This document shows positions 25,601 to 35,912 of a stretch of 64,000 nucleotides of DNA, piece by piece. Each line of letters opens with the position of its first letter. Position 1 is the stretch's first letter. The DNA comes from Galbula dea. Lineage: Eukaryota > Chordata > Aves > Piciformes > Galbulidae. Below the pieces are notes generated by a model, which did no database searches, was not told where the DNA came from, and saw only the letters and a list, made by a program, of their open reading frames with translations. A program made the translations under genes and the position numbers. The stretch is taken from NCBI GenBank assembly GCA_013399015.1, contig VWZX01006105.1, forward strand, positions 992,001 to 1,056,000, read 5' to 3'.

Positions 25601-26078
25601 ATTGAGTTCTTCCTTTCAATTTTCCTTTTAATCTCTCAGTAACTTGGGTTTTTTTCTCTAAAGTCACTCTGCTGTCTTAGCCCCTTCCTCAAAGCCCCTC
25701 TGGCTGGAAAAATACATCCTTTAATCGGCACTACAAATGTAGTTTCAAGGCTTGTGCTTTCATAACAGAATTAACTCACCAGTTAAATTGGAGCTTTGGG
25801 TAAGAACAGGTAGATCTGCTGTAGGAAGCAATAGGTTAGACATAGGTGAGCAGGGATCTTGCATTATCTCTGTGCAGTCCAGGCTCTCTGAGACTTGAGT
25901 GTACCTTTGATGTCTTTGGCATTTAGAACTGTCATATTTCCCTGACTTATTTTATCTTTCCAGAATTCTGGTCAACATGGACGATAACATTGTGAAACAC
26001 TATTCTAATGAAGATACCTTCCAGTTGCAGATTGAAGAAGTTGGAGGATCTTACAAGCTCACTCTCACTGAGATCTAA
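10474..26078 (+). CDS. GRHL1: GRHL1 (grainyhead-like 1), 3' portion: eight coding exons, gene truncated at its 5' side by the window
   Basis: GRHL1 is a nuclear CP2/grainyhead transcription factor that binds AACCGGTT-type sites as a dimer and drives epidermal and epithelial genes such as desmosomal cadherins. Eight exons splice in phase to 780 nt: 259 residues plus stop, about 40% of the roughly 618-residue mammalian protein. The first two exons hold the C-terminal half of the immunoglobulin-like DNA-binding domain ([44 protein letters not shown]). The third has the LFIPDVHFANLQRG signature. The last three form the ubiquitin-like C-terminal dimerisation domain (LLYVRKESEEVFDALMLKTP ... LQIEEVGGSYKLTLTEI stop). 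Near identity to mammalian GRHL1 and the motif SDVKVP-LPSHKR separate it from GRHL2 and GRHL3. Upstream exons are not in the window. It is followed by KLF11 on the same strand, as in mammals. Confidence 0.97.
10633..13810 (+). other. GRHL1: GRHL1 intron, unique sequence
   Basis: First 3.2 kb of the intron between the exons at 10474 and 16923. No repeat or exon recognised. Confidence 0.6.
13811..14460 (-). repeat. CR1 LINE fragment in GRHL1 intron
   Basis: Starts agagaatcatgttttgag, then gtcatctagtctgcacccc, ccagcctggccttgaacact, and further into cagcccaggatgcagttggc, which is the antisense of CR1 3'UTR and ORF2 end. About 650 bp, diverged. Confidence 0.9.
14700..15025 (+). repeat. CR1 LINE 3' fragment, opposite orientation to its neighbour
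   Basis: Sense CR1 text: ccagaggaggttcaggctgg, ggtggttgggatctggaaga, ctccccagggaagctgtctc, then gggtcccttccagctcagac at the 3' end. Its start is uncertain; CR1 likeness may reach back to about 14620. With 13811-14460 it makes an inverted CR1 pair. Confidence 0.87.
15026..16922 (+). other. GRHL1: GRHL1 intron, unique sequence
   Basis: Ends in the polypyrimidine tract and cag acceptor of the exon at 16923. Nothing else recognised. Confidence 0.6.
16923..17010 (+). CDS. GRHL1: GRHL1 coding exon with two possible donors
   Basis: Starts after cttgtcttgcag with [17 protein letters not shown]. A canonical gtaagt donor at 17011 closes an 88-nt exon whose extra residues GKCTDPSSQLNA resemble the KGKGQ..SQ segment of GRHL2. 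A GC donor (gcaagt at 16975) 36 nt upstream would remove exactly those 12 residues and keep the frame (…KRK-VSDVKVP). I chose the GT donor as the default end. Both ends give the same phase. Confidence 0.9.
17011..19253 (+). other. GRHL1: GRHL1 intron, unique sequence
   Basis: Begins with the gtaagt donor and ends with ctctctgcag. No repeats or RNA genes recognised. A T-rich run near 17890-17902. Confidence 0.65.
19254..19393 (+). CDS. GRHL1: GRHL1 coding exon, LFIPDVHFANLQRG
   Basis: Acceptor ggtctctctgcag, donor gtaagt at 19394. The first two bases complete a split codon. Then SDVKVPMLPSHKRTDITIFK ... QPVLFIPDVHFANLQRGAH, the linker and last conserved strand of the DNA-binding domain. Confidence 0.96.
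19394..20642 (+). other. GRHL1: GRHL1 intron, unique sequence
   Basis: Bounded by a gtaagt donor and a taaaag acceptor. No repeat or other gene recognised. Confidence 0.65.
20643..20680 (+). CDS. GRHL1: GRHL1 small coding exon
   Basis: 38 nt: VLPVASEELEGE plus two bases of a split codon. Acceptor ttgttttaaaag, donor gtaaga at 20681. Matches mammalian VLPIASEELEGE. The next exon follows after an intron of only 101 nt. Confidence 0.93.
20782..20870 (+). CDS. GRHL1: GRHL1 coding exon, linker
   Basis: 89 nt: SNLKRGAYIGEEDFIAAPNK followed by MARIEEPKR. Acceptor gtcaatgacag, donor gtattg at 20871. The acidic linker is the least conserved part of the window's GRHL1. ARIEEPKR is invariant. Confidence 0.94.
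20871..22657 (+). other. GRHL1: GRHL1 intron, unique sequence
   Basis: Bounded by a gtattg donor and ttttcag acceptor. Long chance frames (for example 21818-22246) have no family motif or splice support. Confidence 0.65.
22658..22743 (+). CDS. GRHL1: GRHL1 coding exon, C-terminal dimerisation domain
   Basis: 86 nt: VLLYVRKESEEVFDALMLKT then PSLKGLMEA. Acceptor gatttgcttttcag, donor gtaagt at 22744. First strand and helix of the ubiquitin-like C-terminal domain. Confidence 0.97.
23608..24123 (-). mobile_element. Solo ERVL-type LTR with 5-bp target-site duplication
   Basis: A 516-bp element bounded by an 11-bp terminal inverted repeat (tgtcatggttt / aaaccatgaca), i.e. TG...CA ends. It is flanked by gggct at 23603-23607 and gggct at 24124-24128, a 5-bp duplication typical of ERVL integration. 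On the minus strand it reads as the common avian ERVL LTR: gagttaattttcttcctggt, then ggatattccatacaacagaa, then a TATA motif gtatataaac (complement of 23885-23894). No internal retroviral genes are present, so it is a solo LTR left after recombination. Antisense to GRHL1, inside the intron 22744-25024. Confidence 0.92.
24129..25024 (+). other. GRHL1: GRHL1 intron remainder
   Basis: Unique sequence between the LTR duplication and the acceptor ttttgttctag. Nothing recognised. Confidence 0.6.
25025..25089 (+). CDS. GRHL1: GRHL1 coding exon, C-terminal domain
   Basis: 65 nt: ISDKYDVPFDKIGKIFKKCKK plus a split glycine. Acceptor ttttgttctag, donor gtgagt at 25090. Confidence 0.97.
25090..25963 (+). 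other. GRHL1: GRHL1 last intron
   Basis: Bounded by gtgagt and tttatctttccag. Contains a short (TG)n run near 25209. Nothing else recognised. Confidence 0.7.
25964..26078 (+). CDS. GRHL1: GRHL1 last coding exon and stop
   Basis: 115 nt ending with taa at 26076-26078. ILVNMDDNIVKHYSNEDTFQ ... GSYKLTLTEI is almost identical to the mammalian C terminus. Acceptor tttatctttccag. Confidence 0.97.
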
Positions 26079-26828
26079 GATCATGAATTCTCTGTGGATT
26101 TTAAGCAAAGATCACAAGTGAACATTTTCCCATAATAGAGGATGTTGGACAAAATGCTAATCAGCTTCTTCAGAAGAAAGCCAGCTGTTGACTTTTTCTG
26201 GGGAGCAGAGCAGTGGTTTTGCTTACTACATTCATGTTTCTGTTCTTTCCAAAGAACATTGTAATGCTCATGACCTTATTTGCACTTGAATGAGCAAGCA
26301 AAGATTGGCAATTAAATAGCATGTATAAAACACTAGTAAATAAGGGAGGGGAAGACTCCTGGAAAGTGGCCTTTTAGAGTGTTGTTCAGTATCCATGTTT
26401 GAGCCCGTTATCAGCTAATACCATTTTATTGGACTGTTTTCTGCTAGGTAGAGCTGCAAAACTACTAATTAATACTAGTAGGAATTGCGTGCAGGTTGGA
26501 GAAAAGTCTTTATGATGTTTACTCTTGAACAGGGCAGACTGTTGAAATCACTTGTGTCGTTTGGGGGGAATGTAAAGCTGCCTTGCTTATGAAGAACTCA
26601 CCTTAGTAACTGTGTGAATTCTCATCAGATGAAGCTACTTTGTATATAAGTGCAATATGTTTTCGAAGGTTTGTAAATGTGTACATACAAGCGATATATA
26701 ATATATATAAACGGGGTGTTGTGTATATACTGTCAGTGTATGCAATGAAGCCCATCTCAAAGGATGCCATATACAGAGAAAGCAGATATTTAACCTAGCT
26801 ATTTAAAAACAGACAAACCCTTAACATT

Positions 26829-27055
26829 CACAGAATCACACAGAATCACAGAATATTAGGAGTTGGAAGGGACCTCAAAAGATCATCTAGTCCAACCCCC
26901 CTGCCACAGCAGGATTCCCTAGACCAGGTCACACAGAAGCGCATCCAGACGGGTTTTGAATATCTCCAGAGAAGGAGACTCCACAACCTCTCTGGGCAGT
27001 CTGTGCCAGTGCTCTGCCACCTCAACTGGGAAAAAATTTCTGCCAAAGGTGAGCA
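26829..27055 (-). repeat. CR1 3' fragment inside the GRHL1 3'UTR
   Basis: Starts acagaatcacacagaatcac, then ttggaagggacctcaaaaga and gggttttgaatatctccaga. Same subfamily as 1185-1885. It lies 750 bp after the stop codon, so the mature mRNA may carry it if the distal poly(A) site is used. Confidence 0.93.
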
Positions 27056-28379
27056 CGTTTGTACGTTCATAGAAGGCACAAGAGACCTGCTTGTTCAACA
27101 TGGATCTTCCTGCATGGAAGGAAAATGGTACCAGCTCTCTCCTAAACCTTGCTGCACAGCCAGGCAGCAGCAGTCCTGGCTTCTCTTGTGACCTGCCAGT
27201 TTGAGCTGTGAAATAGCTGTGTACTGCTGCCCTGGGATGCGATTTAGGCTGAGTCTGAAGCTGGGTCCCAAGAGGAGCTGGGCAGATGCAGTTTCCTTGA
27301 AATCTCACTTCTGGAGCTTAGGAAGAAGGTCTCCTGAAGGATGGACTTTTTCCTGTAGCAGTGTATTTAAGGCTCAGGTAGATGCTGTCTGCAGCAGCAG
27401 CTCAGGCTGGATGAACCTCTGGGTTGGAACCAGCTTGCAAGGTCCTGGGATGTCAGCAACTGGATGTTCACTGGCAAGGCTTTGAGAGAGGAAGGTGGCA
27501 TTTTGGCACAGCAGGCTAAGCATTAGCAGGGACTAGGGGCTGCAAGCAGGTTAGGTGTTCCTGGTCTATCTACATCACCAGGCATTGGTGCACTGCTGAG
27601 GTGGAGAGACCAAGTGTACTAGGCCTAACACCAGCTGGGAGTGTCTACCCCTAAAAAATACTGCCTTGCAGTAGATTGTACAGTATTTACTCATCACCTG
27701 CATGTCCTTATGAAAGAGAGGCCTCCTCTAGTTAGTAGCATGTGAGAGAAGAACCTTTAAACAGCAGCACTTGGCTTTAAGGCAAAAAACCTGCATTGCG
27801 GGGTGAGTGGATGAGTGTGACCACCAGGTCCAGTGTCACTTAGTGCTTTTGTTAAAGATCTGGATAACAAAAGAGGTTGATAACATTTTCAGAAAGCACA
27901 AAGATGGGAAGATTGTAGGTTGTAAAGATCAGTCTGGATAGGCTGGAGAAATAGCCTGTAAAAAGTAAGAAATTATTCTGCTTAACGGTTAATGATTCTA
28001 CTTAACTGTTAGTGAATCATAACGAAATGTTGTTCAGCTGTCTCATGTTGCTGTTTGTAAGAGAGAGGCAAATCCCATGTTGGGTTGATAAACAGGAGCA
28101 TGGCCTACAAGAAGTTGGGGACCTGCCTTTTGCTGTACTTGGCATTGCCAGGGCTTCCACTGGAGCACTGTGGCCTGGGCTGATCCTGGCCTTTCCAGCA
28201 AAGTCTAGCCCTGTCAGATTTCCTGGAGAAGCCAGACCACCTGGTCTTTTGGCCAGACCTTGTCATTTCTGAGGAGGAGGAAGGGCTGGATGAGTTGCCT
28301 TGTGTAGGGTCATCTTCAGAAGGGAAGGTTCGGGAGAGTAGCTTCCCAATGCGTGGATGTGTTCTGGTCCATCGCTAGC

Positions 28380-28592
28380 ACAGTGAGAAGTAGTGGATGT
28401 AAACTGCAGAAACTCGGGTCAGGTGTCAACATGGTTTTCTATAGAGAGAACAGCAGGTTGCCCAGGGGGGTGGTAGAGTTTTGCATCTTAAGAGACAGAC
28501 TGGGTAAAGGTATCTCTGGACTCTCACAGGTGTATTTGATTCTCTCTTGGTGCTGACACTAGTTGACTACTTGAAGTCCCTTCCCAACATAT
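28380..28592 (+). repeat. Degenerate CR1 3' fragment
   Basis: agagaacagcaggttgccca, ggtggtagagttttgcatct and tgaagtcccttcccaacat follow the order of a CR1 3' end, with heavy decay. Shorter CR1-like text at about 27840-27990 (gatctggataac…) may belong to the same or another old copy. Confidence 0.6.
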
Positions 28593-28674
28593 TTTTAAAT
28601 GATTTATATGAAAAAATAGTATTTTGTGATTTGTGTCTGGACCAATCCTGAGCTGGTTCATAAACTGTTCCATT

Positions 28675-28735
28675 CCACCCTCCTTCCTCCTCCTCCTCCT
28701 TCTCCTTCTCTTCCTTCTCCTCCTTCTCCATTGAT
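28675..28735. repeat. Imperfect CTT/CCT microsatellite
   Basis: Polypyrimidine tract made of tcc/ctt triplets, about 60 bp, with interruptions. Confidence 0.85.
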
Positions 28736-29400
28736 GGGCTCCATGGAGGCTTGCCAATGCTCTGAGCACTGCATGCTCCCCTCTTTGCTCTCTGGCTAGA
28801 GTTGAGCAAACTCTTTGTGGATGTATCCACAGCCATGGGCAAGTGAATGGAGTCTGTGGGCTTGAAGCCAAATGAGAGGAGCCAGCATGCAGCACAGCAC
28901 TGAAGAGACTTGGCTAACACCTGCCACCCTGTACAGGAATTCACCACCTGCAGAGCAGCCACAGGATCTGTATCCAGCCAACACCAACGTGCCGCTTCGG
29001 CTTCCCTTTATCAGTCATGGGAGTAATGTTAACTGTGGCAAGGGAATTTTTTTAAAGCCTGATACATAGAATACTTATATATATTTACACATTTTTATTG
29101 AAAATGGAAGTTTTATTACAGAAACTCAGTCTAGGGTCAGGGAAGTAGATTTAGAGTCTCCTTAGAAGTAAGATTGACATGAATGTTCTTTCTTTTTACT
29201 GCTTAATGAAGTATGTGAACTAAATCTGAATTGTTTTCCACTAAGATACTCTGGGACACGGGTCTTGTAACAGTAGCAGCAACGTCATGTATGTTTTATG
29301 GAAATGATTGTTTTTGTTTTGCTTGCTGTTTTTTAATTGAAAATGTATTTTAAACCAAGTTATTAAATTTTATATGTTCATTTCTAATGAAGTCTTTTAT

Positions 29401-32400
29401 ATAGTAAGCACATCTGCTCTTACCCTTTTCTTTTTCCTTTGACAGGGGATCTGTAAAAGAAGCCCCCAGTGATCATTTACTAGTTTCACTGCTTTGCAGA
29501 AGAAAATAATCCCAGTGCCAGCCTTGTTGTTATTCCCACATAAGAAATTGCTTGCCCTGTTCTCATTCCACTCTTGATTTCAGTTGACCTCACTTTTGAG
29601 CATAGAGAAACTGTGTATCACTTTGTTTTGATGAGACCCTTTCCTTTGGCAGTGAAACAAAACCAACTGACTGTCAGTGAGCTCAGGTATGTAGTGGGTT
29701 GGTGATGCCTGATGGTCTTTGCTGGAGGTTGATCAAAAGCATAGGGAGCACTACTGCCTTCTGCGTGCTGTGCAGCAGCAGGTGGGGTCTCCAGTGGCTG
29801 CAGCCATGAAGGTGGGAGCTGTGGGCTCGGAGTGGTGCCAGTAGTTGTCCCTGGTTGCCAGGTCTAAGATGCTTTGTGTAATTGCCAATCTGCAGTTGCT
29901 GTGACAAGCAGTGGATGTCTTTCCAGGAGGAGCTAATCATAACTGGTCCTTCCTGGGCAGTGTGGAGGGCCACCAGTGGAGCTGCAGGCACTGACTTTCT
30001 GGTGATGAAAGCACTTGGTTGAAGTCTCTGCTAATTCTTCAGAATTATCCTGATACCACTGTTGCTTTGGTGTCTGGAGAGGTGTTCACCTCCTCTTTTT
30101 TAGCATCAGAAAATGTCTCAACAAGCTTTTGCTTTAGATGGCTACCCAACCCCTGCAGCAGATGGAGGTTGCTGCCTTGGGGCACTTTCTGCACCAGCAC
30201 CTTCCCAATTGCTGAGCTTGCATCAACATGCCCAGGGCTTGATGGAGAGCAATGGGAGTGGCAGAAGATTTCTGGGCTAGAAAAAAGCTGATAACACTCT
30301 TCATTAGTTTATTTCTAGTTTTCTTGTGTGTTGCACTTGCAGAGCTTGTGTCCCAGATGTAGAAAGATGCTGCAGGACATCACACAGCAAGTCATGGGGT
30401 GCCCTGAGTGATGCAAAAGTGCTGAGGGATGCTGAGTGTCATCTACACCTGAGTCAGTGCCTGCTGAAAGGTTAAGCAGGGTTTAGCCCCTGTACAGATG
30501 ATTTACAGCATGATGGCCATCTTGCAGCAAACCTCAGCATGAGGCTGGATCCACTGCAGGGCCAGCTGTCAAACAGCTGCTACTCCCTCCCTTCTTTGCA
30601 TGTAATACCATGTTCTTCCCAAGCCTTTATCTGGTATGCATGTGTTCACCTGCACCAACCCTCCTTCCCCCTGCCACCCTCTTTATTCAAATGAATATTG
30701 TGTTTTTTAAACAGGTCTTGTCTGCAGCAGAGCATCAGCAGATGAAAGGTGAACTGAAGATGCAGCTTTGAACTCCTAAGCCAGGCAGCCTTACAGGGAG
30801 ATCCATGCTACTTCTCCCTCGTGCATGACTCAGGGTTGTAATATCACAAATGTTTACTTAAGCTTTAGGAGCTTCCATTTTTTGTATGGAAGAATGAATT
30901 CTGCAGCAGCCTCGAGCTTCTTGGTGCATCTTTTGTAGGTTAATTGCAAGAGCTTTTTCTCAAGGTTTTGCAAGAGCGTGGAGCTTACGTGCTCCTGTAT
31001 CTTGTTTGCTTGGCATTTTAGATGATTTATGATGATTAAATTATTAAATAATAGGTAATATTTAGATGACACCTCAGCTAGTGTAATTGGCATAATGAAA
31101 AAAACAGGAGCTCTTACAAATTGTTTTGCTGTTCGTCTTTGGACTACCCTATCATACCACCAGTGCTGGGTACATTTGTATAGTTCACAATGCTGCAGAA
31201 AGAATATTGTGGCTTTTCCTTTTTAACTTGGCTAGTTTCAGTAGCTGCTGTGACTGGGGTGGGTGCAGGGTTTTTAGTGCATCTTGCAGTTCCTCGTTTG
31301 CACAGGGCAGTGTTCTGTGACCCCATTGATCTGTTTGTGCACGCAGCTGGTGGATGAACAATATGCCTGCTGGCTTAAGCATTACTTATTTTGCCATCTC
31401 TCCAGCACAGACATCCTGCAGGCTGTATATGTGCGAGCAAATTATGAGCTAGGGACCAGTGTCAATGGCACTGGACTTGGGTGCTCCCACTGCAGCACTT
31501 GTTGTCTCAGGTGGCGTCCTGAGCCTGGTGCTGGCCTGCAGGTCCGTCACCTCCACCATGGTTCGATGTGTAGGAAGCAGGGGTGAGGCAGAGGAAGGGT
31601 GTGTGACTGAGGCTGATAGCTACTCTGAAGAGTGGGAACATGGTGGAAAAGTGTACCTCTTGTGGATTTGATGCCTAGAGGTGAGGTCAGGCTCAGAGAT
31701 CGATGGCAGTGAGGGATGATGGAGTATGGTGTGTGGGTGGGTGCTGCTGCACACACACAGGCTGGAAAAGATGATGTAAAATTGGAGCGAGATACAGAGT
31801 GTGGGTGAAGTGATGCGAGAAAAGGCAGGCAAATCAAGCCCTGTGGTTCCCTAGCACCAGGAAAATCAAGTCCCGTGTTTCTTCAGTGCCTGTCAGGTGA
31901 GGGGAGCTGGATGAGACCCCAGTTGGGCAGCACTGCCTCTGCCAACCTGTCAAGTCTGCACCTGTAGTTTCTGGGCTCAGTGGCTTGGGGCAGAGAGGAT
32001 GCAGTCCTGGCACCACTGCCAGGCAGCCTGGCTTGAACCAACTTGTCCTCTCAAGCTGCTGGCTGTGCTTGGTCAGAGCCTGGTCCCCTGCCTAGACAGG
32101 CACATAGGCTGAAGTGGCTGCTGCCAAAGGAGCTGCTTTGTGGGGTGGTTGATGCTCAGCCCTGCACAGAGGGCTGATGGGTGCCCAGGGGCAAGGATGC
32201 AGGAATGCAGGGATCGGCATCAGCTATGCTGAGCAGCAGTGTGGACAGCAGCAGGATTGTTGCCAGCACTTGGTTTGATGCTGCTTTTAATTCTGTTATT
32301 ATAAGGTTAGCTTGACTTTTTCCTTTTTTTTCTTCTTTAAGTAAATAATTACATGAGGTTTGTAAACATTAATAAGTAAATGAAGTAAAAATGAGGGCTC

Positions 32401-32752
32401 AGTGGTCAGCTCTGCAAGCCATGTCTCCACGGTCTGTGCTCCATGCATCTTCTCCCTTGATATACTTTGCTTTGAGCCTATCAGCCAGCACTAGCCAAGG
32501 TGTTTTGGAGGCAGCAGAGCTGGGTCTCCCATCTTGTGGGTGACCTAAACAAGCCTTTGTTCTCCTGCTTGCTTCTGCTCTGCATGCTTGAAAAAGAGCC
32601 GTTGGCCCCAGGCAAGAGAGTGGATGGTTGAGATTTGCTGCATGCAAAGACCCAGGTCAGGGTGTGTGAGTCAAAAAGAGACAGTTATAAAATCATCCAC
32701 AAAAGCTAAGAAAAATAATCTGTTGCAGCTTAAATTGCCCTTTGCCATGCCA
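29401..32752. other. Intergenic spacer GRHL1-KLF11, first part
   Basis: No coding, RNA or clear repeat feature recognised. Open frames here overlap on both strands without family motifs. Confidence 0.55.
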
Positions 32753-33158
32753 TGTGGCACCCTTTTCCTGGTGGTAGGTGTTCAGCCATCCCCAGGACAG
32801 CAGGGCTCCATCAGCAGTTATGCGGGAAGACAAATACTATCACTCTAAACATCCTCCCCTTCCTCCTCCTTCCCCCAGTTTAATATGCTGAGCATGATGT
32901 CATATGGTATGGAATATCCCTTTGGTCGGTTGGGATTGGCTGTCCCAGCTGTCTCCTCCCAATTCCTTGTGCACCCTCAGCCTCCCTGCTGATGGTGTGG
33001 TGTGAGGAGCAGAAAAGACCTTACTCTGTGTAAACACTGCTCAGCAATAACTAAAACATCCCTGAATTACCAACACTGTTTTCAGCGCAAATCCAAAACA
33101 TAGCTCCATACTAGATACTGTGAAGAAAATTAACTCTATCAAAGCCAAAACCAACACA
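32753..33158 (-). mobile_element. ERVL-type LTR, boundaries approximate
   Basis: Related to 23608-24123. On the minus strand: tgtgttggttttggctttga, gagttaattttcttcacagt, ggatattccataccatatga, a decayed TATA region (gcatattaaact), then text near ggggatggctgaacacctac. The right end is at 33156 or 33158. The left end is 32753 if atgcc (32747-32751 and 33159-33163) is a remnant target duplication with one extra base, or 32721 if tgttgca is the true terminus. No retroviral genes adjoin it. Confidence 0.75.
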
Positions 33159-33163
33159 ATGCC

Positions 33164-35912
33164 TTGAGAGGAAAATAAAGGAAGATGATTGTGACCCTAA
33201 ATAACACCCATTTGGGTTTGGTTTTTTTCTTCAGATCAGTCTTCCAATTCCTAAATGCTTAGGGTTAAACATGCTCTTCAGTGCCATCAAATTTTGCAAT
33301 ATTTAATTTCTTGGCAGAAATTTCCCCCATTGCCCTGCTTTGAAAGCAGTCTCTCTCTGATCCTCAAGGTTTTCTTCATGCTGCATTACATCTATCCATT
33401 ACCCTTCTGTTGTTTTGCTCCAAAGGTACATCTTGAGGCTTTTATGAAGCATGTTTGAGCTCCCTGATGGTGGTGCTTGGGCAGATATAACACAATGTGA
33501 CAGACTCTGTGAATACCATGAAGTGCAGAGAGAGCAGGTGGAAATATGGCCAGTGGGGACCTGGCTGGCTGCTAGGATTTCATGTCCAGTTGAAGGAAGA
33601 AGGAGGACCTGGCTTGAGACTGATAGACTTGGGCAAAAAGTAAGCTTGCAGCCAGGCAAGTCTGTCTTTGGCACTGAAATAGAAACACAAACATTCAGGT
33701 AAAGGCATTCAGGCAGGGATTCATAGCTCACCTTATTTTGGTCAATTGCTCAGCTTGGGAGAGAAAGAGGGATGGTGCTTGTGGAGCAGAATTTCTCTTC
33801 CCTGTTGGTGCCATGAAAGGATGCCCAAGGGGAAAGAAATTCCGTGTAAACAGTGTCACATGTATTCAGGAAGGGGAAATAGTACAGCTACAAACCAGAA
33901 GAGCCACAGCCAAGAATTAGAGCCCAAGTTCATTTCACATCAGTTATCTCATGGCACCTTCTTTACATCCTGAAACACTGCAGTAGTAGAGGGGAAGTAC
34001 ACACCTGAGGCTGATGTGGAAAAAAATGGGGACTCCTTGCCCTTTTTATGTAAAAAGTGTAAAACTAAATGGGGAAATGCCTTTGAAGAGGGGGACATTA
34101 CATTTTCACTGTATAAGGGGAGTAACAGCAAATAGTCCAAGTAAACACCAGTTAGGAGAAGAAGGATCAAGTGGGGTATGTTCTGCTTCTGAGCTAGTGG
34201 GTGGAGGAGATTGAGTCATTTGTGACCAGCAACACTGCTGGGGGAGTACCACAAGAGAAGGAATTTCAGTTTTTCAGCTCCTTAGCTGGGGCAGGAATGA
34301 AATGTGGACTTTGCTGGGATGAGACACCCCTCCCTCCCACCCCCCAGACACTGGGACAGGGATTTGAACTGTTAAATGACTCAGTTGCNGTTCAGCTTTT
34401 GATGGAAAAAGTATTTGTCAATAATAGAATCCTATACTTGATTGCATTGTTTAATATGTACAGTTAATTGTAAGTGTGGTGTTACTTCATTATATATAGG
34501 GAGGGTACTATGGGCATATTATTATCAGTTGTATAGCTTGACTGCAGGCACTGTGGAGGGATATTACCCTCGCAAACTCTCCCATCCACAGCTCCTGCCT
34601 TCCCTTGCTCTGGCTTCCATTAAACAGCGACATGCCCTTGCCCCTGGGTTTGCTATCTGTCCTGAGGGATGCAGCTCTGCTCAGGTCCCCCCAGTAGGAA
34701 GGTGGCATTGGCAGAGGGACACAGAAACCTTGTCACCCGTGAGGGAGCATGGCCTGACTCGGGTGGAGATGTTTTTAAGAGCACTGTTCTTTTGCCCACC
34801 AAGCAGCATTTGGGAGGGCAAAGGGAGACCCTGCCACGAGGAGCAGACACAAAAATGGGCACAACATGGTCCAAGGAAACTGGAAGAAGGTGATGCTCCT
34901 GTCACACTGATTGGTGAGGAGTTTATTTATAAATGTAATGGTTAACAATCTTGTCTCAGTTTGTGTATCAGTGTAGTGTGACAGGTAGCTGTCATGGGGA
35001 GGATTTTATGTAGCAAAATTTATGGTGGCACTGACTCAGATATTATTTCAGGCCTTTATGTTGCTATAGGAAGCAGCAAGCAAAGCTAAGCATGCAAAGC
35101 AGGGGTAACTCAGCTTTTGTCTCCTGCTCACCTGCTCCTCCAGGCTCATGCACCTACAAGCATCGAGGGGAGGACCATGCTCCCACTCTGCAGGTGGCCC
35201 CACAGCCAGGTCCCTCAGTCCTGGCTGGGAAAAGTCTGGAGTCGACCAGGGCTGAGCCTTGGTGTCTGTGAGGACATCTGTGTACAGGAAGGCAGCAGTA
35301 AAGCTATGTTTGGTGCCATGGTTGGTCGCTTGAAGGTGGCCATCTCATCCCTCCTCTTCTTTTCCACACAATCTTTTGTACTTCTGTCCAAGGATGCCCT
35401 GGCTGGTCTCAGCCCCTTCATCTGTCTAATTTTAGTGATGGTCATTAACTGTAATCTATCATAGTTATTTTTTTTAATGGATGTTCCTTCTCCTTAACAT
35501 TTTGCCAGGAAAGTGCCAAAATAGAGGGAAACGCTCTTTCTGCAGGGCTAGGAAAGGGAAGAGTATAGTAGGAGATGCAGCTCCAGGAGGAGTGGCAGAG
35601 GCTGTAGGATGGATGATGTGGAGCAGGGACATGTGAGTGATTAACTCCTTAGGAAGCACAGGGTCAGGAGTCACCATGGGGTAGGGGGAGAAAAAGCATA
35701 GATAAGGCACTAGTTCAGGTGTAAAATGGACACTTATTTTAAGGTCTGCTTAGAGACATGAACCAAGAGGAAGCAATCTTTCACTGGGCAGTCAGGTCTG
35801 TAATATCACAGCCCTTCCCAGGCACATAAGAAGGGCCCATTCCCAAAAAGCCTTTGAAGATGCTCAGTAGTGTCTTAGGTTATCATAAAGCCCATCTGAT
35901 AATCAGCTGGGT
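33164..35912. other. Intergenic spacer, second part
   Basis: No gene or clear repeat recognised. One N at 34389. Confidence 0.55.

Larger units (their letters stand above)
26079..29400 (+). other. GRHL1: GRHL1 3'UTR (end approximate)
   Basis: Non-coding sequence after the stop. Possible poly(A) signals are ATTAAA at 26311-26316 and ATTAAA at 29362-29367. The second sits in an AT-rich stretch that looks like a transcript end, but I cannot decide between them. The interval includes an AT dinucleotide-rich tract (about 26690-26712), a CR1 insertion (26829-27055), a faint CR1-like stretch at about 27840-27990 and the CR1 remnant at 28380-28592. Confidence 0.5.

Noticed and set aside
28567..28962. 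Minus-strand frame with a Lys/Glu-rich run.
   Set aside because: The run is the translated CTT/CCT microsatellite at 28675-28735.
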